Of a stretch of 64,000 nucleotides of DNA, positions 36,249 through 45,221 are shown in pieces; position 1 is the first letter of the stretch, and the number at the start of each line of letters is the position of its first letter. Made by a program: the position numbers and the translations under genes. The notes under the pieces were generated by a model. That model did no database searches, was not told the DNA's origin, and saw only the letters and a list, made by a program, of their open reading frames with translations. Where the stretch lies: NCBI GenBank assembly GCA_902792905.1, contig CADBBH010000001.1:218738-282737 (forward strand). Reading direction: 5' to 3'. This stretch comes from Oscillospiraceae bacterium (GTDB taxonomy: Bacteria; Bacillota; Clostridia; Oscillospirales; Acutalibacteraceae).

Positions 36249-37520
36249 TTAATTCACAAAATCAAATTCAAGGTCATAAATAGAGACGGTATCGCCCTCC
36301 TGAATTCCGCGCTCATGAAGGGCGTCTATTATACCGCTGGAGACAAGAATTCTCTGAAAATACTGCAGAGATTCATAGTCGTCGAGATCGCATCTCTGCA
36401 GAATCTTGAGTAGCCACTCCGCCTCAACAAAATACACATTGTCGCGCACGGTAATCGTGAATCCCTTATCCTGCGATTTTTCAAACATCTCGACGGGAAT
36501 CACTTCTGTCTCATAGCGCTTAATCGGTGGGAGAGTCTGAAGCTTATTCCATATTGCGTTGACGATTTCCTGAGTTCCCTCATTTATCGGGGCACACATT
36601 TTATAGAATTCATATCCCCTGCTCTCAAAATATTCGCGCAGGGTTTCAATCTGCTCGTCGTTCGCAAGGTCAATTTTATTTGCAACAACTATCTGCGGCC
36701 TTTTCGCAAGTTCGGGGTCGAATTTTTCAAGTTCTTTATTGATTATATTGAAATCTTCTATCGGATCTCTGCCCTCGCTGCCCGCGGCATCGAGAATATG
36801 AACAAGCATACGGCAGCGGTCAACGTGCCTGAGGAATTCGTGGCCGAGCCCGACACCGTCCCCTGCTCCCTCTATAAGGCCGGGGATATCCGCCATAACA
36901 AACGAATTGCCTTCACCCATAGAAACGACACCGAGAACCGGAGTAATCGTCGTGAAGTGATAATTCGCGATTATCGGCTTTGCCTCGCTGACAACGGAAA
37001 CGAGAGTGGATTTGCCGACATTCGGGAAACCGAGCAGACCTACATCGGCAAGAAGTTTGAGTTCAAGAGAAACCTCCCATTCCTCGCCCGGGGTACCGTC
37101 TTTGGCAAATCTCGGCACCTGCCTCGTCGGGGTCGCGAAATGTGGATTACCCCAGCCGCCTCTACCGCCTTTCGCAGCGATAAACGGCTCGTCTGTTGAC
37201 ATATCCGCCATAACGGCTCCGCTCTCCACCTCTCTGATTATCGTGCCGCGCGGTACCTGAATTATCAGGTCTTCGCCCTTACGTCCGTTTTTCCTGCCGC
37301 CCGAACCGTCCTGCCCGTTCGGGGCGGTATATTTTCTTTTATAGCGGAAATCCGCGAGAGTTGAGAGATTGTCGTTTACCTTGAATACGATGTTTCCGCC
37401 TCTGCCGCCGTCACCGCCGTCCGGACCGCCCGCGGCGACGTATTTTTCTCTGCGGAAACTGACAGCTCCGTTACCGCCGTTGCCGCCCTTTATCTTGATT
37501 TTCGCAATATCTACAAACAT
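36249..37520 (-). CDS. obgE: GTPase ObgE/CgtA
   Basis: Ribosome-associated Obg GTPase for 50S maturation and stringent control. The 423-residue protein has the glycine-rich N-terminal Obg domain (GGNGGNGAVSFRREK, GGDGGRGGNIVF). The G domain has GFPNVGKSTL, the switch II motif DIPGLIEGA and the NKID motif. A C-terminal OCT domain follows, seen as FTITVRDNVYFVEAEWL onwards. AGGAGAACATT precedes the ATG. It is the second gene of the uvrC-obgE-mrnC-yitT unit. Confidence 0.96.
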   Translation of the reverse strand: MFVDIAKIKIKGGNGGNGAVSFRREKYVAAGGPDGGDGGRGGNIVFKVNDNLSTLADFRYKRKYTAPNGQDGSGGRKNGRKGEDLIIQVPRGTIIREVESGAVMADMSTDEPFIAAKGGRGGWGNPHFATPTRQVPRFAKDGTPGEEWEVSLELKLLADVGLLGFPNVGKSTLVSVVSEAKPIIANYHFTTITPVLGVVSMGEGNSFVMADIPGLIEGAGDGVGLGHEFLRHVDRCRMLVHILDAAGSEGRDPIEDFNIINKELEKFDPELAKRPQIVVANKIDLANDEQIETLREYFESRGYEFYKMCAPINEGTQEIVNAIWNKLQTLPPIKRYETEVIPVEMFEKSQDKGFTITVRDNVYFVEAEWLLKILQRCDLDDYESLQYFQRILVSSGIIDALHERGIQEGDTVSIYDLEFDFVN

Positions 37521-37529
37521 AATGTTCTC

Positions 37530-39374
37530 CTAATCTTCATCGTGAAAAGCATCATAAACCGCCTTCGCTGCCGCCTTGCTCATGCCTTTGACTGCGGTGA
37601 GCTCATCCTCACCCGCTTCGGAAATCGCGCGCACCGTTCGGAAATGCTTCATCAGCGCCTTAGCTCTTGCTTCGCCTATTCCTTCGATATTCGTAAGCGT
37701 TGTGGAAATGCCTGATTTCTTGTTTTTGGCGTGGTGGTAAGCTACCGAATAGCGGTGAACCTCCTCCTGTATGGTTGAAACAAGCGTGAAAGCGCTGCGT
37801 TTCGAAGTCAGTGAAATTTCGCCGCCGGAAACCGCAATCGCTCTTGTGCGGTGATGTGAATCCTTGACCATACCGAAGAGCGGGATATCAAGATTATGCT
37901 TTATCAGCACGGGAATTACCGCATTTACCTGACCGCTTCCGCCATCAAGCAGAATCAAATCGGGAAGACGCCCGAAACCCTCGCCCGTTTCTTTATTATT
38001 TTCGTATTCGGTAAGGCGCCTGTCGATAACCTCTGCCATTGAGGCGTAGTCATCCTGACCCGAAAATCCCTTGATTGTAAAACGGCGGTAGGATTTTTTA
38101 TAAGGCAGGCCGTCTTTGAAAACAACCATTCCGGCTACATTATTTGAACCCGCCGTATGTGAAATATCATAGGATTCAATAAATTCGGGCGGGGATTTGA
38201 GGCCTAGAATCTGCCCGAGCTCATCGAGAGCCGCAGTGGCTTTGCCCGTTCTGCCTAGATAGAGCGCAAGCTTCTGGGCTGCGTTCGAGCGGCACATTTC
38301 CATTAAGCTGTGCTGTTCGCCGCGCTGAGGAACAGCAATTACAACCTTTCTGCCCGCTTTTTCCGAAAGCCATTCGGAGAGAAGCTCTGTGTCATCCGTT
38401 TCGCCGTCAACAGCAATTCTCGGCGGAACATTATCCCTGATTGTATAAAAACTTCTTATGAGCTCGTGCCTCGCCTGCGGCATATCCTCGGGTAAATCAA
38501 TAATGAAATGCTCACTGTCATAGAGGCGATAATTCTCAAACCTCAGAACAGAGAGGCACGCTTTGGGATTCAAGCCCTGCTTTGCTCCGACTATCGCAAA
38601 AACATCCTGCTCCCTGACGGAGGCGGCAACTACTTTCTGCTTATCGGAGATTTTATTAATTGCCTTGATTGTATCACGCAGTTTCGCCGCCTTTTCATAT
38701 TCCTCGTTTTCGGCGGCCGTCTGCATCTGCTCCGTAAGTTCTTCAATCACTTTATCCGAGCCGTTCGTGATGAAATCAAGTGCTCTTTCAACATTTTCGT
38801 TATGTGCTTCTCTTTTGATTTTACCCGCACAGGGAGCTGAACACTGACCTATTGAATAATTGAGACAGGGCCTGCTCCTGCCGTATTCTTTGGGAAATTG
38901 TTTGTTGCAGGTCGGAATTCTGAATATCTTCTTTGCCCGGTCAACAGCGGCCGAAATTCCCGCGGAGCTCATATATGGTCCGATATAACGGGAGCCGTCA
39001 TCATCCTTCTGCAGTACGACCTTGAAATTCTTCCATTCGCCCTCGTCAACCCTGATATAACTATAGCCCTTGTCATCCTTGAGAAGTATATTGTATTTCG
39101 GGGTATGCTGCTTAATAAGAGAACATTCGAGAACAAGAGCCTCAAACTCGGTGTCACAGAGAATGTAATCGAAATCATTGACGTTTTCGACCATTTTCAG
39201 CACTTTGGCCGTATGATTCTTCGGCGAGCCGAAATACTGGCTGACTCTGTTTTTGAGTGCCTTCGCCTTACCGATATAGATTATTTCTCCGCTCTTGTTT
39301 TTCATAATGTATACGCCCGGAGTCAGCGGCAGCGACATCGCTTTTTTACGAAGCTGCGCAATTTTATCATTCAT
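37530..39374 (-). CDS. uvrC: Excinuclease ABC subunit C
   Basis: Dual-incision nuclease of nucleotide excision repair. The N-terminal GIY-YIG domain reads PGVYIMKNKSGEIIYIGKAK. A central UVR motif (NEEYEKAAKLRDTIKAI) binds UvrB. The RNase H-like C-terminal nuclease contains YDISHTAGSNNVAGMVVF and LILLDGGSGQV, and two helix-hairpin-helix motifs end the protein (IEGIGEARAKALM, VKGMSKAAAKAV). The protein has 614 residues. The ATG at 39374 is preceded by AAAGGAGGTG at good spacing; a GTG three codons upstream lies within that ribosome binding site. A consensus promoter lies 40-70 bases upstream. Confidence 0.96.
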   Translation of the reverse strand: MNDKIAQLRKKAMSLPLTPGVYIMKNKSGEIIYIGKAKALKNRVSQYFGSPKNHTAKVLKMVENVNDFDYILCDTEFEALVLECSLIKQHTPKYNILLKDDKGYSYIRVDEGEWKNFKVVLQKDDDGSRYIGPYMSSAGISAAVDRAKKIFRIPTCNKQFPKEYGRSRPCLNYSIGQCSAPCAGKIKREAHNENVERALDFITNGSDKVIEELTEQMQTAAENEEYEKAAKLRDTIKAINKISDKQKVVAASVREQDVFAIVGAKQGLNPKACLSVLRFENYRLYDSEHFIIDLPEDMPQARHELIRSFYTIRDNVPPRIAVDGETDDTELLSEWLSEKAGRKVVIAVPQRGEQHSLMEMCRSNAAQKLALYLGRTGKATAALDELGQILGLKSPPEFIESYDISHTAGSNNVAGMVVFKDGLPYKKSYRRFTIKGFSGQDDYASMAEVIDRRLTEYENNKETGEGFGRLPDLILLDGGSGQVNAVIPVLIKHNLDIPLFGMVKDSHHRTRAIAVSGGEISLTSKRSAFTLVSTIQEEVHRYSVAYHHAKNKKSGISTTLTNIEGIGEARAKALMKHFRTVRAISEAGEDELTAVKGMSKAAAKAVYDAFHDED

Positions 39375-39413
39375 CTGTAACACCTCCTTTGCTTAATAAT
39401 AGATTTATATTTA

Positions 39414-39442
39414 ATGATAACACATATATAAATCTATGTCAA
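39414..39442 (-). promoter_or_regulatory. Consensus promoter for uvrC operon
   Basis: Minus strand: TTGACA (39437-39442), 17-base spacer, TATCAT (39414-39419). It drives uvrC-obgE-mrnC-yitT, with a leader of about 33 bases. No LexA-box-like inverted repeat is evident over it. Confidence 0.88.
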
Positions 39443-39530
39443 ATATAACGCTTTTGGGCAATTCCCCCGAAAGATATCTGAATTTTTGTGCATTTTTTCG
39501 GTTTTATCTAATGCTATTTAAATTAAAAAA

Positions 39531-39539
39531 TGATATAAT
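39531..39539 (+). promoter_or_regulatory. Extended -10 promoter for acyl-CoA synthetase gene
   Basis: TGATATAAT is an extended -10 element (TGn followed by TATAAT at 39534-39539). The -35 position (ATGCTA) is poor, consistent with extended -10 promoters. Confidence 0.6.
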
Positions 39540-39591
39540 TTGAAAGGTTAATCTGCGAAAAACGAATATCAGACCGGAAGGAAGTTACATT

Positions 39592-41259
39592 TTGAAAAAG
39601 AAGCTACTCAATGACATCTCCCCGGAATTTGTCGAGGAAATACTGAAACTTAAAACGCTCAAGGAGATTATCGAATACGGAACTAAAAAAGGCGGCGACA
39701 AGAGGCAGTTCATATTCCTCAACGCGGAGAAAAAAGAGGAAGAGCGCTCCTTCAACCAGACCTGGGATGAAATCACTGCTCTCGGAACATTCTATTATCT
39801 GCGCGGCCTTGACGGCAAAAAGAAGATTGCCATTATTGCCGAGAATTCCTATGAATGGATAGTATCATACTACGCTACTCTCATCGGCGGAAATATAGTT
39901 GTGCCGATGGATATAAAGCTCACCGAAGAAGAAATAGTCAGTCAGCTTGTCAGAAGCGGCTGCGACGCTATGGTTTTCTGCGACGAGACCGCTCATTTTG
40001 TTGACGCGGTAAAAGCAGATCCGCAGAATCCAGTAAAGGAATTCTTCAACGTCTCCGATTTTCCCGGATATAAAGACGAAGGCAGAGCGGCGATAAAAGC
40101 CGGAGACACCCGCTGTATCGACGCGAAGGTAGGTCCGGATGACCTCGCATGCATAGTCTACACCTCGGGCACAACAGGTCTGAGCAAGGGCGTTATGCTC
40201 TCTCATTTCAATGTCACCAGCGATGTTACAGCATCCTGCTCCGTTCAGAAGGGCGAGCATGCCATGGGATTCCTCCCGCTCAACCACACCTTCTGCTGGG
40301 TCGGCGCACTTTTCTCGGGCTATCTTCTCGCAGAATGGGGATATATCAATGACGGCGTAAAGGATCTTCAGAAGGATATGAAGACCTATAAGCCGCAGAA
40401 TTTTTCGGCTGTTCCGCTTGTAGTAACGAGCATTTACGACAGAATCTGGAGAACTGCCAAGAAAACAGGCCAATATGAAAAGCTCCAGAAAGGTCTAAAA
40501 ATCAGCAGATTCCTCTATAAGCACGGAATCGATGTAAGAAGGAAAATATTCAAAACCATTATCGACAATCTCGGCGGCGAGCTTGAATTCATTATCTGCG
40601 GCGGTGCTAATCTCGACCCGAAATACGAGCAGGGAATGAACGACTTCGGCATTCAGATTATCAACGGCTACGGAATGACCGAATGCTCCCCCGCAATCAC
40701 GGTCAACCTCAGGGACTATGTCCGTTTCGGCAGTGTCGGTCAGGCGCTCCCCTGCAATAAAATCAAGATTATGTACCCCGATGAATTCGGCGTAGGCGAG
40801 ATTTTCGTTCAGGGAACAAACGTCATGCAGGGTTATTATAATGACCCCGAAGCTACCGCGGAGGCGTTCGAGGATGCAGAAGACGGCAGATGGCTCAGAA
40901 CCGGCGACTACGGCAGAATGGATGAGGACGGCTACCTCTATTTCGTAGGCAGGAAGAAGAATCTCATCGTTCTTACAAACGGCAAGAATGTCTCCCCTGA
41001 GGAAATCGAGGATAAACTCATCTGCATCGATTATGTCACCGAGGTCCTCGTCTATCAGGAGGATGACAAGATTACCGCTGAATTCTTCCTCAACAAAGAT
41101 GAATATCCCGATTGCGAAGAGCATCTGAGAGATGATGTTCACAAGGTCAACGAAACTCTCCCGAAGTTCAAGAGGGTTACAAATATCAAGACCAGAGATA
41201 CGGAATTCCCGAAGACGACCACGATGAAAATCATCAGAAACCGCGAAATGTATTCATAA
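39592..41259 (+). CDS. AMP-binding long-chain acyl-CoA synthetase
   Basis: Adenylate-forming enzyme of 555 residues that activates a carboxylic acid, probably a fatty acid, to its CoA thioester. The P-loop-like A3 motif is IVYTSGTTGLSKGVMLSH. Further motifs are NGYGMTECSP (A5), WLRTGDYGRMDEDGYLYFVGR (A7/A8; the core is TGDYGRMDEDG) and a C-terminal lysine region KTTTMKIIR (A10). The TTG start at 39592 is supported by GGAAGGAAG upstream and by the promoter at 39531. No membrane segment is obvious. It is monocistronic and followed by the rpsF promoter; no hairpin terminator is visible between them. Confidence 0.9.
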   Translation: MKKKLLNDISPEFVEEILKLKTLKEIIEYGTKKGGDKRQFIFLNAEKKEEERSFNQTWDEITALGTFYYLRGLDGKKKIAIIAENSYEWIVSYYATLIGGNIVVPMDIKLTEEEIVSQLVRSGCDAMVFCDETAHFVDAVKADPQNPVKEFFNVSDFPGYKDEGRAAIKAGDTRCIDAKVGPDDLACIVYTSGTTGLSKGVMLSHFNVTSDVTASCSVQKGEHAMGFLPLNHTFCWVGALFSGYLLAEWGYINDGVKDLQKDMKTYKPQNFSAVPLVVTSIYDRIWRTAKKTGQYEKLQKGLKISRFLYKHGIDVRRKIFKTIIDNLGGELEFIICGGANLDPKYEQGMNDFGIQIINGYGMTECSPAITVNLRDYVRFGSVGQALPCNKIKIMYPDEFGVGEIFVQGTNVMQGYYNDPEATAEAFEDAEDGRWLRTGDYGRMDEDGYLYFVGRKKNLIVLTNGKNVSPEEIEDKLICIDYVTEVLVYQEDDKITAEFFLNKDEYPDCEEHLRDDVHKVNETLPKFKRVTNIKTRDTEFPKTTTMKIIRNREMYS

Positions 41260-41270
41260 TTAAAAAATTC

Positions 41271-41299
41271 TTGACTTTTATTATATTATTTGATAGAAT
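41271..41299 (+). promoter_or_regulatory. Promoter for rpsF-ssb-rpsR
   Basis: TTGACT (41271-41276), 17-base spacer, TAGAAT (41294-41299). It gives a leader of about 83 bases before rpsF. Confidence 0.85.
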
Positions 41300-41345
41300 T
41301 TAACTCCGCCGTGTATGCGGCAGATTAGATTATAATTTATTCCTT

Positions 41346-41377
41346 GTCACGACAGTCGTGACCGAAGACCGGAAGGA
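41346..41377 (+). promoter_or_regulatory. rpsF leader hairpin, candidate S6:S18 autoregulatory site
   Basis: A 7-bp stem (GTCACGA/TCGTGAC, 41346-41362) with a 3-base loop, followed by CCG repeats in ACCGAAGACCGGAAGG just before the ribosome binding site. Known rpsF leaders bind the S6:S18 complex through a CCG-containing structured element. The position and the CCG content fit, but I cannot confirm the consensus fold by eye. Confidence 0.45.
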
Positions 41378-41388
41378 GGTGCTTAAGG

Positions 41389-41682
41389 ATGTCAGCAAAG
41401 AACTACGAAACCATGGTTGTTTTCTCAGTAGCCAACGGCGAAGAAGCTGTTCAGGCACTCATCGAGAAATTCAAGGCCATGATCGAAGCGGAAGGCACTC
41501 TCGAGAGCATTGATGAGTGGGGCAAGCGCAAACTCGCCTATCCCATCAACGACGAGCCCGAGGGATACTATGCCATCTACAACTACTCGGCAGAGCCCGA
41601 GTTCCCCGCTGAGCTCGACCGTGTGTTCAAAATCACAGACGGCGTGCTTCGTTCGCTCATCATAGCAAAAGAAGAAAAATAA
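41389..41682 (+). CDS. rpsF: 30S ribosomal protein S6
   Basis: A 97-residue S6 with the family opening NYETMVVFSV and the conserved WGKRKLAYPIND segment, then GYYAIYNY. It pairs with S18 on the 30S platform. GGAAGGAGGTG precedes the ATG. It is the first gene of rpsF-ssb-rpsR, with gaps of 24 and 32 bases. Confidence 0.97.
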   Translation: MSAKNYETMVVFSVANGEEAVQALIEKFKAMIEAEGTLESIDEWGKRKLAYPINDEPEGYYAIYNYSAEPEFPAELDRVFKITDGVLRSLIIAKEEK

Positions 41683-41706
41683 TCAAATTTCAGGAGGCCG
41701 GAAACA

Positions 41707-42144
41707 ATGCTTAATTGCGCAGCAATTATGGGTCGTCTGACCGCCGATCCCGAGCTCAAAAAGACTTCTCAGGATATATCAGTATGTTCTTTCACCGTCG
41801 CAGTTGACAGAAACTTTGTCAAGCAGGGCGAAGAGCGTCAGGCAGACTTCATTGATGTCACAGCATGGAGACAGCAGGCCGAATTTGTCAGCAGATTTTT
41901 CCATAAAGGCTCTATGATCGCGGTTAACGGCTCTATCCAGACCAGAAACTGGGAGGATAAGAACGGCAACAAGAGAAAGAGCACCGAGATTATCGCCGAC
42001 AATATCAGCTTCTGCGGAGGCAAAAACGAAAACAGCGCCGGCGCTTCTGCTGCGCCCGCGTTCAGCGAACCCGCACCCTCATACTCAACTGCTGATGAGG
42101 GAGATTTCCAGGAAATTCCCGATGAGGACGATTTGCCCTTCTGA
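41707..42144 (+). CDS. ssb: Single-stranded DNA-binding protein
   Basis: A 145-residue SSB. The OB-fold occupies residues 1-105 ([49 protein letters not shown]). A low-complexity linker rich in Ala, Ser and Pro leads to the acidic C-terminal tip DEDDLPF, which recruits repair proteins. The usual Firmicute location between rpsF and rpsR indicates the main replicative SSB. CAGGAGG lies upstream of the ATG. Confidence 0.97.
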   Translation: MLNCAAIMGRLTADPELKKTSQDISVCSFTVAVDRNFVKQGEERQADFIDVTAWRQQAEFVSRFFHKGSMIAVNGSIQTRNWEDKNGNKRKSTEIIADNISFCGGKNENSAGASAAPAFSEPAPSYSTADEGDFQEIPDEDDLPF

Positions 42145-42176
42145 GAGAATTCCGATTATTAAAGGAGGTTTATGCC

Positions 42177-42419
42177 ATGCCTTATGATAAGAACGCCAAA
42201 GGCAACAGAAAAGGCCGCAGAAAGGTCTGCGCTTTTTGTGTTGATAAAGTAGAGTATATCGACTATAAAGATGTCAACAAGCTTTCAAAGTTCACTTCCG
42301 AGAGAGCGAAGATACTCCCCCGCCGCGTTACAGGCACTTGCGCAAAGCATCAGCGCGAGCTGACCACCGCCATCAAGCGCGCCCGTCAGGTTGCTCTTAT
42401 GCCCTATATCAGTGACTGA
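42177..42419 (+). CDS. rpsR: 30S ribosomal protein S18
   Basis: An 80-residue S18 with a basic N-terminus, the CAFC cysteine pair (a C+ type, presumably zinc-binding with later Cys and His), [12 protein letters not shown] and the [19 protein letters not shown] signature. It is the likely substrate of RimI (5.1 kb). AAAGGAGG lies eight bases before the ATG at 42177; an out-of-frame ATG at 42172 is not used. It ends the operon before a strong terminator. Confidence 0.97.
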   Translation: MPYDKNAKGNRKGRRKVCAFCVDKVEYIDYKDVNKLSKFTSERAKILPRRVTGTCAKHQRELTTAIKRARQVALMPYISD

Positions 42420-42433
42420 TTACGGTTAACAAA

Positions 42434-42465
42434 AACCCGTCGATTGTTCGACGGGTTAATTTTTT
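42434..42465 (+). terminator. Intrinsic terminator after rpsR
   Basis: Ten-bp perfect stem AACCCGTCGA/TCGACGGGTT with loop TTGT, then AATTTTTTTT. The preceding A-run makes it usable for the convergent metallophosphoesterase gene as well. Confidence 0.95.
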
Positions 42466-43461
42466 TTATTTTTCAAGCTCTATTGTAAAATTATATTTTT
42501 CCAGCCAGGTTCCGGTAGCGAAATTGCGGGCACGAAGAAGAACTTCGCTTTCGTAAATCTCAAATACAAAGCCCGTGCCGTTCACCATATGACCATGACG
42601 CAGAACATCAAAATATTCGTAACTCGGAAGGTTCACGGAAGTGACATTGCCGAGTTTCTCAACGCTCGCATAATTCGTGCCGTCTTCAGCGCTGCTCAGC
42701 CCGGCGTGAACATGACCGCTGACAAAAATTACATTTTTATACTGATTGCATATATTGAGTATGTAATCCGAGAATTCGCCGATTCCGCCGTCCGTGGGAT
42801 CGGCATCCTTTTCCATCTCCCAGTTGAGAGGCAGACCGTGGGTGCCGTTGAAGGGTTGATGGCAGAATACGAATATCGGCAGTCCCTTTTCGGATGCCTT
42901 TTCCATCTCTTCGGCAAACCAGTCAAGCTGATCCTGATAGAAAGTCGGACCGGTGTGATCCGCCTGCGAGCCGAGAATGATCGCGGGATAGCCGTTGATT
43001 TCGGCGGTGAAATAAACATTTTCAAGTTCCCTGCCGGTCGCTTGCTTTGAATATTTTATAAAATTTTCTCTGGTATAATCGCCTGTGCGGTCGCCGCCCC
43101 AGGTATCGTGATTTCCGAGCACCATAATATTATTATCCGAAATATCATATTTGAGAAGGGTGTCGGTGAATGCCTGCCAGTGTTCGGGGTAGCCGTGGTC
43201 AGTGATATCGCCGTTGATGACGAGCGCGTCGAGTCTGTCGGTTGCCTCAGCCATATCCTGAAGACCGAATTCAAACATGCCCAGGCGGATGAAACTGTCG
43301 GTCAGGTGTGTATCGGAGATTGCCGCGAAGGCCGCCTTGCAATCCTCACTTTTACGCTCGATTTTTCCCTCTTTTTTGCCGAGAAACGGGGTGAGAAAAG
43401 TTGCGACGCTCATTATGGCGACCATAACAAATCTGATTGCCCCTGCCAAAGCCGATAACAT
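42466..43461 (-). CDS. Calcineurin-like metallophosphoesterase with signal anchor
   Basis: A 331-residue protein with an N-terminal hydrophobic stretch (residues 2-27) that anchors or exports it. The phosphoesterase motifs follow in order: AISDTHLTD, VINGDITDHG, VLGNHDTWGG, FCHQPFNGTH and SGHVHAG. These supply the dinuclear metal ligands. The ATG has AAGGAGAAATACT upstream. It lies 15 bases beyond the ABC ATPase gene on the same strand and before the shared terminator. The substrate is unknown. It is one of three such enzymes in the window, and they are not close paralogues. Confidence 0.85.
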   Translation of the reverse strand: MLSALAGAIRFVMVAIMSVATFLTPFLGKKEGKIERKSEDCKAAFAAISDTHLTDSFIRLGMFEFGLQDMAEATDRLDALVINGDITDHGYPEHWQAFTDTLLKYDISDNNIMVLGNHDTWGGDRTGDYTRENFIKYSKQATGRELENVYFTAEINGYPAIILGSQADHTGPTFYQDQLDWFAEEMEKASEKGLPIFVFCHQPFNGTHGLPLNWEMEKDADPTDGGIGEFSDYILNICNQYKNVIFVSGHVHAGLSSAEDGTNYASVEKLGNVTSVNLPSYEYFDVLRHGHMVNGTGFVFEIYESEVLLRARNFATGTWLEKYNFTIELEK

Positions 43462-43476
43462 AGTATTTCTCCTTCC

Positions 43477-44427
43477 TTAAATCAGAACTTTTGAAAGAAA
43501 ATCTCTCAGGCGCGGATTTTGCGGATTGCCGAAGAATTCCTCCGGGGTATTCTCCTCCATAATTACGCCTTCATCTATGAAAATTACACGCGAAGCAACT
43601 TCTTTAGCAAAGCCCATTTCGTGAGTAACGACAACCATTGTCATTCCGGATTTCGCTAGTTCCTTCATAACATCGAGCACCTCACCGACCATTTCGGGAT
43701 CGAGCGCGGAGGTGGGCTCGTCAAACAAAAGCACATCGGGATCCATCGCGAGTGCTCGGATTATCGCTATTCTCTGCTTCTGACCGCCCGAAAGCTGAAC
43801 GGGATAGGAATCCGCCTTATCTGAGAGACCGATTCTCTCAAGCAGTTCTTTCGCCTTCTTGGTCGCATCATCTTTGCTCATCTTCAGCAGTTTCATAGGT
43901 GCGAGAGTGATGTTGTCGATAACGGTAAGATTCTCAAAAAGGTTGAATTGCTGGAAAACCATTCCGATTTTTTGCCTCGCCAGATTTATGTTGATATAAT
44001 TCTCGTCATAAATCTGCTTCATCAGCGATTTATACGCCTTACCCTCATGCTTTTCGTTCAGAAGGTCTTCTTTTTTTATTTTCTGAATCAGGGCTTCTTT
44101 TATACTCTCTTCGCTCTCACCGGGATGAGCGGACTTATACTGAGCATAAAGTTTCTGATATGTTTTTGATAATTCAATAACATCGGCGTGAAGATACGGG
44201 TCAACGGGTGTCACAAGTTTATCTTCAAGCCAGACCTCGCCGTAAGTCGGCTCCTCAAGCAGATTAAGGCAGCGAAGAAAAGTGCTCTTGCCCGAACCTG
44301 AAGGACCGATAACTACGACGACCTCGCCCTTGTCAATCTCCGAGGTGATGCCCCGAAGAACTCTGTTGCTGCCGAAATATTTATAGAGGCCGTCCACTTT
44401 AACAAGCGCTTTTTTCTCAGTGATCAC
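43477..44427 (-). CDS. Polar amino-acid ABC transporter ATPase with internal insertion
   Basis: Cytoplasmic ATPase of a GlnQ/HisP-type importer. Walker [10 protein letters not shown] lies at 41-49, the Q-loop [14 protein letters not shown] near 155-168, the signature [11 protein letters not shown], Walker [15 protein letters not shown] and the H-loop VVTHEMGFA. At 316 residues it is about 70 longer than usual. The extra segment lies between the strand after Walker A (GEVWLED) and the RQKIGMVFQ motif, is rich in Lys, Glu and Tyr, and looks helical (residues about 75-148). The GTG at 44427 is chosen as start: GGAGG lies ten bases upstream and the homologous region begins there. It overlaps the permease stop by 11 bases. 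Confidence 0.9.
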   Translation of the reverse strand: MITEKKALVKVDGLYKYFGSNRVLRGITSEIDKGEVVVVIGPSGSGKSTFLRCLNLLEEPTYGEVWLEDKLVTPVDPYLHADVIELSKTYQKLYAQYKSAHPGESEESIKEALIQKIKKEDLLNEKHEGKAYKSLMKQIYDENYININLARQKIGMVFQQFNLFENLTVIDNITLAPMKLLKMSKDDATKKAKELLERIGLSDKADSYPVQLSGGQKQRIAIIRALAMDPDVLLFDEPTSALDPEMVGEVLDVMKELAKSGMTMVVVTHEMGFAKEVASRVIFIDEGVIMEENTPEEFFGNPQNPRLRDFLSKVLI

Positions 44428-45151
44428 TGTTACGCAGCCTCCTCTCAAGTCTCTTGACAAGCTTTGTGAATATAACTACAACCGCTAGATAAATCAGGGC
44501 AACGGCAATCAGCGGCATAAAGGCAGAGAATGTGCGCCCGCGGATAAGGTCGCCCGCTTTGGTGAGATCACGGATGCCGACATAGCCGGCGATTGACGTC
44601 TCCTTGAGAAGAACTATAAACTCATTACAGAGCATCGGCAGAACAATCTTGAACATCTGCGGAATAACAATATATCGCATCGTCTCTATATAATTAAAGC
44701 CGAGACTTCTGCCCGCTTCAAACTGTCCTTTGTCAACGCTCATAATACCGCCGCGAAAAATTTCTGCAACATATGCGCCTGAATTTATGCCGAAGGAAAT
44801 AATCGCGACCATCGTGCTGTTGGTCGATGAGGCAAAAATAATGAAATACATAATAAGCAGTTGAACAACAACAGGTGTGCCACGGATAATGGTAAGATAC
44901 AATCCGCACAGACCGTTGAAGAATGACAGCACACGGTAGCCAAAGCCGCCCTTTTTCTTCATCGATTCCTTATTCTTATCGTAGCTCGATCTTACGGTAG
45001 CAATCACAACGCCGATTGCTATTCCCAGCAAAGTGGCAAAAAAGGTGATTACAAGAGTCATCTTAAAGCCGTCCAGCAACCATGTCCACCGGTCGCCGGT
45101 GATGAAATTCAGTTCAAACTGCTGTGCAAGATCGGCAAACCATTCTTTCAT
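44417..45151 (-). CDS. Polar amino-acid ABC transporter permease
   Basis: A 244-residue inner-membrane permease of the HisM/GlnP type. It has an N-terminal [19 protein letters not shown] segment, the [15 protein letters not shown] region and the EAA-loop motif [18 protein letters not shown] that docks the ATPase. About five transmembrane helices are seen. A single permease gene implies a homodimer. AAGGAGA precedes the ATG. It lies 70 bases after the binding-protein gene, with a long palindrome in between, and overlaps the ATPase gene. Confidence 0.93.
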   Translation of the reverse strand: MKEWFADLAQQFELNFITGDRWTWLLDGFKMTLVITFFATLLGIAIGVVIATVRSSYDKNKESMKKKGGFGYRVLSFFNGLCGLYLTIIRGTPVVVQLLIMYFIIFASSTNSTMVAIISFGINSGAYVAEIFRGGIMSVDKGQFEAGRSLGFNYIETMRYIVIPQMFKIVLPMLCNEFIVLLKETSIAGYVGIRDLTKAGDLIRGRTFSAFMPLIAVALIYLAVVVIFTKLVKRLERRLRNSDH

Positions 45152-45176
45152 AACAGAGTCTCCTTATAAATAACGA

Positions 45177-45200
45177 AGCGGATGACGGATCCGTCATCCG
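45177..45200. repeat. 24-base perfect palindrome between binding-protein and permease genes
   Basis: A self-complementary 24-mer (each half GCGGATGACGGA) lies in the 70-base gap. It has no T-run on the minus strand afterwards, so it is more likely an mRNA-stabilising or attenuating hairpin that raises binding protein over permease than a full terminator. Confidence 0.75.
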
Positions 45201-45221
45201 CGCCATATTATTAAATTGATT

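Noticed and set aside
45177-45200. Palindrome as a full intrinsic terminator
   Set aside because: No T-run follows on the transcribed strand and the downstream permease lacks its own promoter; kept as a repeat.
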